The notes under the pieces were generated by a model, which saw only the letters and a list, made by a program, of their open reading frames with translations, did no database searches and was not told where the DNA came from. Shown here one piece after another: positions 56,681 to 64,000 of a DNA stretch of 64,000 bases (position 1 is its first letter; every line of letters begins with the position of its first letter). The translations under genes were made by a program, and so were the position numbers. The DNA comes from an uncultured Alphaproteobacteria bacterium (GTDB taxonomy: Bacteria > Pseudomonadota > Alphaproteobacteria > Rhizobiales > Ancalomicrobiaceae), in the NCBI GenBank assembly GCA_937892955.1, contig CALBKH010000051.1, forward strand, positions 1-64,000, in the 5' to 3' direction.

Positions 56681-57520
56681 TCACTCCGCCGCCGGCTTCG
56701 ATGCCTCTTCGCTCTCGCGCTTCTCCTGGATCTTCAACTCCTCGAGCCGCGGCATCGAGACGATCGAATAGCCCGAATCGACGAAGTGAACCTCGCCGGT
56801 GACGCCGGTCGAGAGATCGGAGAGAAGATAGAGCGCCGTGCCGCCCACTTCCTCGATCGAAACCGTGCGACCGAGCGGCGAATTGCGCTTCTGGAAATTG
56901 TACATGAGGCGGGCATCCGCCACACCGGCACCGGCCAACGTGCGCACCGGCCCGGCCGAGATGGCGTTGACGCGGATGTTCTCGAGCCCGAAGTCCATGG
57001 CGAGATAGCGCACCGAGGACTCGAGCGCCGCCTTGGCGACGCCCATGACGTTGTAGTTCGGCATCACCCGGGTCGAGCCGCCGTAGGTCAGCGTGATGAT
57101 CGAGCCGCCGTTCGGCATCATCGCCGCCGCACGCTTGGCCACTTCGGTGAAGGAGAAGCACGAGATCACCATGGTGCGCGAGAAGTTCTCGCGGGAGGTG
57201 TCGGCATAGCGGCCCTTGAGCTCGTTCTTGTCGGAGAAGCCGATCGAGTGGACGAGGAAATCGATCGTCCCCCACTTCTCCTTCAGCGCCTCGAACACCG
57301 CGTCGACCGAGGCGATGTCCTCGACGTCACAAGGCAGCACCACGTCCGAGCCGACGGTCGCGGCGAGCGGACGGAGCCGCTTGCCGAAGGCCTCGCCCTG
57401 ATAGGTGAAGGCCAGTTCGGCGCCGTGCTCGGCGAGCTTCTTGGCGATGCCCCAGGCGATCGAATGGTCGTTCGCGACCCCCATCACGAGGCCGCGCTTC
57501 CCCGCCATGATCCCGCTCAT
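56681..57520 (-). CDS. fabI: Enoyl-[acyl-carrier-protein] reductase (NADH)
   Basis: Final reduction step of fatty acid elongation. The 279-residue SDR has the FabI-type cofactor motif GVANDHSIAWGIA and catalytic Tyr156 and Lys163 in NYNVMGVAK, the same numbering as E. coli. The glycine-rich DFLVHSIGFS loop is also present, so triclosan-type sensitivity of the fold is expected. It lies 194 bases downstream of fabB on the same strand, with a T-rich stem in the gap, so it may have a separate promoter. Confidence 0.95.
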   Translation of the reverse strand: MSGIMAGKRGLVMGVANDHSIAWGIAKKLAEHGAELAFTYQGEAFGKRLRPLAATVGSDVVLPCDVEDIASVDAVFEALKEKWGTIDFLVHSIGFSDKNELKGRYADTSRENFSRTMVISCFSFTEVAKRAAAMMPNGGSIITLTYGGSTRVMPNYNVMGVAKAALESSVRYLAMDFGLENIRVNAISAGPVRTLAGAGVADARLMYNFQKRNSPLGRTVSIEEVGGTALYLLSDLSTGVTGEVHFVDSGYSIVSMPRLEELKIQEKRESEEASKPAAE

Positions 57521-57714
57521 GGATGCTCCTTCGGATGTCCCCTGCCACCGTCACACCCGCCGGCTCGACCCCTCCCGAGGAGAAGCCGTCCGTCGCGGCC
57601 GGACAGCGATGTTACGATCTCGTTGCAATGAGATGACGGCTTTTTTCGGGCCGCCGTCGAGCCACCCGAAGAGAGACGTCCGATTCCCCCGCCGCCCGTC
57701 GCGAGCGGCGTCGA

Positions 57715-58938
57715 TCACAGGCCGGCGCGGCTGAACACCAACGTCGCGTTGGTGCCGCCGAAGCCGAAGGAGTTCGACAGCACCGTGTCGAGCTTCGCCC
57801 CGTCGACGCGCTTGCGCACGATCGGCATGTCGGCGAAGGCCGGGTCGATCTCCTCGATGTTGGCGCTCTCGCAGATGAAGCCTTCCTTCATCATCAGCAG
57901 CGAGTAGATCGCCTCCTGCACGCCGGTGGCGCCGAGCGAATGGCCGGTCAGCGACTTGGTCGCCGAGATCGGCGGGCAGTTCGCGCCGAACACCTCGCGG
58001 ATCGCCTCGATCTCCTTGATGTCGCCGACGGGGGTCGAGGTGGCGTGCGGGTTGATGTAGTCGATCGGGCTCTTCACCGTGGCGAGCGCCTGCCGCATGC
58101 AGCGGATGGCGCCCTCGCCCGACGGCGCGACCATGTCGTAGCCGTCGGAGGTGGCGCCGTAGCCGACCACCTCGGCGTAGATCTTGGCGCCGCGCGCCTT
58201 GGCGTGCTCGAACTCTTCGAGCACCAGCACACCGGCACCGCCGGCGATGACGAAGCCGTCGCGGTTCTTGTCGTAGGCGCGCGACGCGGTCGCCGGCGTG
58301 TCGTTGTACTTCGACGACATGGCGCCCATGGCGTCGAACAGGTTCGACAGCGTCCAGTCGAGGTCCTCGCAGCCGCCGGCGAACATCACGTCCTGCTTGC
58401 CCCACTGGATCAGCTCGTAGGCGTTGCCGATGCAGTGGTTGGAGGTCGCGCAGGCCGACGAGATCGAATAGTTGACGCCCTTGATCTCGAACCAGGTGGC
58501 GAGCGTCGCCGAAGCCGTCGAGGACATCGCCTTCGGCACCGCGAAGGGGCCGATGCGCTTCGGCCCGCCCTTGTCGCGGGTGATGCCGGCGGCTTCGACG
58601 ATCACCTTGGTCGACGGGCCGCCCGAGCCCATGACGATGCCGGTGCGCTCGTTGGAGATGTCGGCCTTGTCGAGGCCGGCGTCGGCGATCGCCTGATCCA
58701 TGGCGATGTGGTTCCAGGCGGTGCCCCCGCCGTGGAAGCGCATGGCGCGCCGGTCGATCAGCGCCGCGACGTCGAGATCCTTCGGGATGCCGTGGACCTG
58801 ACAGCGGAAGCCGAGCTCGGCGTAGGCGTCGGCCCGGACGATGCCGGACTTCGCCTCGCGCAGCGACGCGGTGACCGCCTGCGTGTCGTTTCCGATCGAG
58901 GAAACGATGCCCATACCCGTGACGACGACCCGCCTCAT
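57715..58938 (-). CDS. fabB: 3-oxoacyl-[acyl-carrier-protein] synthase I
   Basis: Condensing enzyme needed for unsaturated fatty acid synthesis together with FabA. The 407-residue thiolase-fold protein has the Cys-His-His triad: Cys163 in SSACATS, histidine in NPHATSTPVGD and histidine in TKSLTGHSLGA, and the C-terminal NSFGFGGTNA. It is in the fabA-fabB pair, separated by 209 bases. Confidence 0.95.
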   Translation of the reverse strand: MRRVVVTGMGIVSSIGNDTQAVTASLREAKSGIVRADAYAELGFRCQVHGIPKDLDVAALIDRRAMRFHGGGTAWNHIAMDQAIADAGLDKADISNERTGIVMGSGGPSTKVIVEAAGITRDKGGPKRIGPFAVPKAMSSTASATLATWFEIKGVNYSISSACATSNHCIGNAYELIQWGKQDVMFAGGCEDLDWTLSNLFDAMGAMSSKYNDTPATASRAYDKNRDGFVIAGGAGVLVLEEFEHAKARGAKIYAEVVGYGATSDGYDMVAPSGEGAIRCMRQALATVKSPIDYINPHATSTPVGDIKEIEAIREVFGANCPPISATKSLTGHSLGATGVQEAIYSLLMMKEGFICESANIEEIDPAFADMPIVRKRVDGAKLDTVLSNSFGFGGTNATLVFSRAGL

Positions 58939-59147
58939 CTCTGTCGGACCTTCTCGATACCGGCGGCGCCCACCGGCGTCCGCACCCGTTCCGGATCACG
59001 CCGCCCACCGGCGACGCCTCGAAGACCCGCGGCGACGTCCGCCACGGATCCGCATCACTCTAGCACGTCTCGAGCCGCCGAGCCCGGCCCGCGCGATCGC
59101 TGCGGCGACGAAACCGCGGACCGGTCGCCGGCGCGCCGCTCCTCGCC

Positions 59148-59666
59148 TCAGGCCTGGAACAGGCCGACGCGCATGTCCTTGACTTCGTAGATCGGCTTGC
59201 CGTCGGCGATCAGCTGGCCGTCGGCGATGCCCATCTTGAGCTTGGTCTTGAAGACACGTTTGAAGTCGACGCGGTACTCGACCAGCTTGGTGGTCGGCAG
59301 CACCTGATCGGAGAACTTCACCTCACCGACGCCGAGCGCCCGGCCGCGGCCCGGCAGGCCGAGCCAGCCGAGGAAGAAGCCGGTCAGCTGCCACAGCGCA
59401 TCGAGGCCGAGGCAGCCCGGCATCACCGGATCGCCCTGGAAGTGGCAGGGGAAGAACCACAGGTCCGGACGGATGTCGAACTCGGCACGCACCAGGCCGA
59501 CGCCGTTCGCCCCGCCCGTCTCGGAGATCTCGACGATGCGATCGAACATCAGCATCGGCGGCAGCGGCAGCTGGGCATTGCCGCCGCCGAACAACTCGCC
59601 GCGACCGCAAGCGAGCAGGTCCTCGTATTCGAAGCTGGAGCGCCGGTCGACCATCGTCTCGTCCAT
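59148..59666 (-). CDS. fabA: 3-hydroxydecanoyl-[acyl-carrier-protein] dehydratase/isomerase
   Basis: Dehydrates 3-hydroxydecanoyl-ACP and isomerises the product to the cis-3 form, the branch point for unsaturated fatty acids. The 172-residue hot-dog protein has the catalytic His75 in CHFQGDPVMPG and Asp89 in GLDALWQ. Length equals E. coli FabA. An AGAAGGA site precedes the ATG at 59666; a second ATG five codons on is possible. It is divergent from irr, a conserved Hyphomicrobiales arrangement. Confidence 0.95.
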   Translation of the reverse strand: MDETMVDRRSSFEYEDLLACGRGELFGGGNAQLPLPPMLMFDRIVEISETGGANGVGLVRAEFDIRPDLWFFPCHFQGDPVMPGCLGLDALWQLTGFFLGWLGLPGRGRALGVGEVKFSDQVLPTTKLVEYRVDFKRVFKTKLKMGIADGQLIADGKPIYEVKDMRVGLFQA

Positions 59667-60233
59667 TTCCTTCTCTGTCCCGCCCCCGGAGGATCCGCGA
59701 ACGGGCACGCCGTCGTGCCTTCGGCGCGAACCCCTGAAATCGGCGTCTTCGTAACATGTCCACCGACCGCCCGGAAGATCCGCGACCTTCCGAACCGCGG
59801 TCCTTTCGTCGCGATTTCGCTTTGCCGGTGAAACGACGACGCTCCGCGACACCCCCACACAGCGATCACCGCCGAGGCGAGGCGGCCATCCGGTCCGGCC
59901 CGGCGATCCGATCGGAACGCCGATCCGGCACGCGTTCGCTCCGAACACCGGCGCGGTACGTCGACGCCGACCTCGACGCGGCGCGGCGCGGCGCGGCGGA
60001 CGTCGCAGCGCCTCGACCGACGACGGCTCGACGAAACGCGCGGCGACGAGACCGGAAAGTTCGGCGGCGAGACCGGAAGGTCGGCACTCGCACGAACCGG
60101 CGAGCCGACGCGGCGACGCGGCGACGCTCGGCCGACCGTGAATCCCGCCCGCCCACCGAAGTCCCCGGCGGCGCTTGCAGTTGTTGCGAATGCCTCTTAA
60201 TATCAAATCCGCGACACTGGGAGACCCGATCCG
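59667..60233. other. fabA-irr intergenic region with tandem repeats
   Basis: 567 bases. It holds four perfect CGCGG units (59977-59996), a 21-base direct repeat at 60041-60061 and 60062-60082 (18 of 21 identical, GAGACCGGAA core), and two and a half GACGCGGC units at 60107-60127. An AT-richer segment (60178-60212) just before irr is the likely irr promoter. No gene was seen. Confidence 0.6.
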
Positions 60234-60776
60234 ATGTACGGCGAGACGACCGAGACTTTCCCCCGCCCGACGAGCGCCCCGCAATTCGCCCACGATCCGC
60301 ATGTCCGGGCGGATGTCGTCGAGACGTTGCGCCGCGCCGGCCTGCGCCCGACCCGCCAGCGTACCGCCCTCGCCGCCCTGCTCTTCGGCGGTCCGGATCG
60401 GCACGTCTCGGCCGAGACGATCTACGAGGAGGCGATGACGGCGCGCGTCTCGGTTTCGCTCGCCACCGTCTACAACACGCTGCATCAGTTCACCGAGGCC
60501 GGCCTCCTGCGCGAACTGGCGGTGTCGGGAGCGAAGTCCTTCTTCGACACCCGCACCTCGCCGCACCATCACTTCTGGAACGAAGCGGACGGCGAGATGA
60601 CCGACGTGTCGGTCGACGCCGTCGACGTCACCCGCCTGCCCGAGCCGCCCGAAGGGATGGAGATCGCCGGGGTGGAGGTGATGATCCGCCTGCGTCCGCG
60701 CCGCGATCGATCCGGAACCGCGACGACGAACGGCCGCGACGAAGTCGTCGCGGCCGCTGAAACCGGTCCGATGTGA
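60234..60776 (+). CDS. irr: Iron response regulator Irr (Fur family)
   Basis: Global regulator of iron and heme metabolism in Hyphomicrobiales. The 180-residue protein has the Fur-type winged helix (GLRPTRQRTALAALLF...VSAETIYEEAMTARVSVSLATVYNTLHQFTEAGLLREL) and the triple-histidine motif His111-113 (SPHHHFWNE) that binds heme in Irr. The heme regulatory GCPWHD motif near the N-terminus of Bradyrhizobium Irr is absent, as in Rhizobium and Brucella types. The Arg/Thr-rich C-terminal tail (residues 150-180) is longer than usual. The start is supported by frame only. Confidence 0.92.
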   Translation: MYGETTETFPRPTSAPQFAHDPHVRADVVETLRRAGLRPTRQRTALAALLFGGPDRHVSAETIYEEAMTARVSVSLATVYNTLHQFTEAGLLRELAVSGAKSFFDTRTSPHHHFWNEADGEMTDVSVDAVDVTRLPEPPEGMEIAGVEVMIRLRPRRDRSGTATTNGRDEVVAAAETGPM

Positions 60777-60837
60777 CCGACGCCGGTTCGGCGTCTCGGC
60801 GATGGCCGGACGCGTCGGCGTCCTCGGCCGACGGGAA

Positions 60838-61194
60838 TCACTGCTTGGTCCAGTTCTCCGCGTCGCACATCGACTGGCCGACGGCGCAGCCCTGGACCTT
60901 GAGGCCCTTGCCGGTCGTGGTGACGGTGCCGTTGAAGGTCATGAAGCCCGGCATGTCGGGATGCTTCATGTCCCCCTTCCAGGTGCCCTCGCCGGCCGGC
61001 GCGATGCCCGAGAGGAACATGTTGAACTTCGATTCCTGAACGGTGGCGCAGAGCTTGCCGCCGCAGGTCCACACCTTGGCGGTGGTGCCGTTGGGGCGCT
61101 TGTACATGCCGTCGACGCCGGCGGCGGCGGCCGGCGTGGCGATGGCGATGGCGAGGACCGCGAGGGCGGCGAATGCCGGAAGCAGGGTACGCAT
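60838..61194 (-). CDS. Small exported DUF2147-like protein
   Basis: A 118-residue protein with a signal peptide (MRTLLPAFAALAVLAIAIATPAAAAG). The mature part has VDGMYKRPNGTTAKVWTCGGKLCATV and FNGTVTTTGKGLKVQGCAVGQSMC, resembling the small beta-barrel DUF2147 family, with two Cys pairs probably forming disulfides. The function is unknown. GAAGGA lies six bases before the ATG. It is convergent with irr (61 bases apart). Confidence 0.78.
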   Translation of the reverse strand: MRTLLPAFAALAVLAIAIATPAAAAGVDGMYKRPNGTTAKVWTCGGKLCATVQESKFNMFLSGIAPAGEGTWKGDMKHPDMPGFMTFNGTVTTTGKGLKVQGCAVGQSMCDAENWTKQ

Positions 61195-61477
61195 GGGTTT
61201 CCTTCCCGTCGTGTTCGGGCGGCTCGTGTCCGCCGTTCTCGTCTTTCTTCGGTCGCTCGCACGGTGGCCCGCCGCGCGTCTCGGCGGATGGGCGCCGCCG
61301 CCATCAGAATATCCTGATACGTGAATATACAAAGCGAAAAGAGTGGGCTTGCTGCCCCGACGTGACGGGGTCCCCCGGCGTCACGTTCGCGTCCCCGATC
61401 GGACGACGATCGCGACCCGGCGAAATCCCCCGTATCCGGCCTTTCTTTCGCAGAGCCGCACTGCTATTCCCTCGCCC

Positions 61478-63280
<1,803 letters not shown>

Positions 63281-63288
63281 GGAGCGAT

Positions 63289-63484
63289 CGTTCTTCGTCC
63301 GACGGACGAAGAACGACGATGAGGTCCGGTGGACCTCTTCGAGCGACGAGCGCCCGGAGCGCAAGCGCAGGGCCGGATGGGCGACGGTTCGGCTTCGCTA
63401 TGGGCGAAGCCGAACGAAAACGTCCGGTGGACGTTTTCGAGCCACGAACGCCCCGAGCCGTGCGCAGGGCCGGGTGGGCGGTCG
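63289..63484. repeat. Cluster of palindromes with covarying arms after lepA
   Basis: Four hairpins follow lepA: 63289-63315 (CGTTCTTCGTCC-GAC-GGACGAAGAACG), 63321-63337 (GAGGTCC-GGT-GGACCTC), 63387-63415 (GTTCGGCTTCG and complement, 7-nt loop) and 63417-63437 (AAAACGTCC-GGT-GGACGTTTT). The first, second and fourth share a GTCC-N3-GGAC core with arms that differ in a compensating way. The second and fourth are each followed by a similar tract of about 47 bases (TTCGAGC...CGCAGGGCCGG), making a degenerate direct repeat spaced about 97 bases. Confidence 0.7.
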
Positions 63485-63558
63485 GGGCCCCATCGGATCG
63501 CCGGGACCCACGCCACCGAACGACCACGCCTCGCGCCCCCCCCCTCCGAAACGCGAAA

Positions 63559-63586
63559 CCGGGCGCCGAAATCCTTCGGCACCCGG
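63559..63586. terminator. Hairpin between lepA and the Gly/Tyr-rich gene
   Basis: A 12-bp stem with one G-T wobble (CCGGGCGCCGAA/TTCGGCACCCGG) and an ATCC loop. On the minus strand it lies 134 bases beyond the next gene's stop; on the plus strand it is followed by GTTCGTTCTCTG. Which gene it serves is unclear. Confidence 0.4.
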
Positions 63587-63719
63587 CTGTTCGTTCTCTG
63601 ACTTCTCGGCTTCTTGCCGCGACCATCCGCCCCCGGGAAAGCTCCGAGACCGAGCCCCTCCGACCGGCTCTCACGCCGACCGGAGACCCCACGGCGCCGG
63701 CGTCACGCCGGGGCGGTCA

Positions 63720-64000
63720 TCACCAGTTCCAGGGCATCCAGCCACCGTCCCACGGACCCCAGCCGCGACGGCCCCAACCGCCACGACGACCCCACGGACC
63801 GCCCCAATAGGGATCGTAGCCACCATAATAGGGATGGCCGTAGCCGCCGTAGGGAGGATAGCCACCCCAGCCGGGACCACCATAGGGATGACCCCCGTAG
63901 GGATAGCCGCCATAGGGATGGCCGTAGCCGTAGTAGGGCGGGTAGCCACCGTAGGGATAGGCCGGATACGGGGCCGGCGCCTGCGCCGCCGGAGCGGCCG
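63720..64000 (-). CDS. Gly/Tyr/Pro-rich protein, C-terminal part
   Basis: An open frame enters from the right edge and runs 93 codons to a TGA at 63720-63722 followed by a second in-register TGA-like triplet. The protein is AAPAAQAPAPYP followed by repeats of GGYP, GHPYGG and YGGY, then Trp/Arg/Gly blocks (GRRGGWGRRGWGPW) and ends MPWNW. There is no internal stop and the repeat periodicity is kept, which supports a real gene. The family is unknown; similar tyrosine-glycine-rich tails occur in exported proteins. The start and any signal peptide lie beyond the window. Confidence 0.7.
   Translation of the reverse strand, partial: AAPAAQAPAPYPAYPYGGYPPYYGYGHPYGGYPYGGHPYGGPGWGGYPPYGGYGHPYYGGYDPYWGGPWGRRGGWGRRGWGPWDGGWMPWNW

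Noticed and set aside
59977..60127. CRISPR-like array
   Set aside because: The repeats are short, directly abutting, of three different units and have no spacers.
60175..60193. Possible Fur/Irr box (TTGCAGTTGTTGCGAATGC) before irr
   Set aside because: The dyad symmetry is poor and it matches neither the ICE motif nor a Fur box well. Only its position is suggestive.
59148..60572. Long N-terminal extension of FabA (474-codon open frame)
   Set aside because: The extra 300 codons are Arg/Gly-rich, cover the intergenic tandem repeats and are not part of the FabA family, which is about 172 residues.

Overview
The window is a gene-dense, very GC-rich stretch of chromosome from an alphaproteobacterium, most likely Hyphomicrobiales (Rhizobiales). 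Several independent signs agree: serC-serA order with a serC-type leader, a 6S RNA between zapA and the 5-formyl-THF cyclo-ligase gene, an Irr regulator divergent from fabA with fabB and fabI, a CtrA-type TTAA-N7-TTAA site before an Omp25-like porin gene, the DUF2849-cysI-cysH-DUF934 sulfur operon, 4.5S RNA in front of dnaX, and dispersed palindromes of the kind common in this order. The family cannot be fixed from the sequence alone. No phage, plasmid, transposase, tRNA, rRNA or CRISPR array was seen.

Layout. 1-8 kb: end of ftsH, an NCS2 purine permease, glmM and two related outer-membrane beta-barrel genes. 7-14 kb: serC, serA, an Uup-like ABC-F ATPase, a DUF2852 gene with a YqjI-like PadR regulator and twin operators, and a DMT transporter. 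14.6-18.4 kb: an uncharacterised three-gene operon (coiled-coil protein with Gly-rich tail, membrane-anchored DUF6384-like protein, large helical protein); this is the best candidate here for an undescribed system. 18.7-24.8 kb: an MFS transporter, the assimilatory sulfate reduction operon, a ferredoxin and a Nudix hydrolase. 24.9-27.3 kb: 4.5S RNA, dnaX, ybaB. 27.4-34.4 kb: ruvB, ruvA, ruvC and yebC on the minus strand, with ruvB cut off from ruvA by a block of plus-strand accessory genes (exported protein, YafY regulator with its VOC target, an exported rubredoxin, a truncated LprI-like gene).

34.7-44.5 kb: soluble PAS chemoreceptor, ymdB-like gene, 5-FCL, 6S RNA, zapA, DUF4164, then gap, pgk, a ThiE-like gene, a Sel1-repeat protein and an inositol monophosphatase. 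44.4-52.9 kb: M50 protease with CBS domains, class II amidotransferase, ettA, lysA, ABC exporter, rpmE. 53-60.8 kb: DMT transporter, aminotransferase, MFS transporter, fabI, fabB, fabA and irr. 60.8-64 kb: a small exported protein, lepA, a cluster of palindromes and the 3' end of a Gly/Tyr/Pro-rich protein gene that runs off the window.

Most genes are housekeeping. Accessory content sits in the 14.6-18.4 kb operon, the ruvB-ruvA insert and the repeat-rich intergenic regions. Start codons were chosen by homology and ribosome binding sites, because the high GC gives long spurious open frames on both strands.
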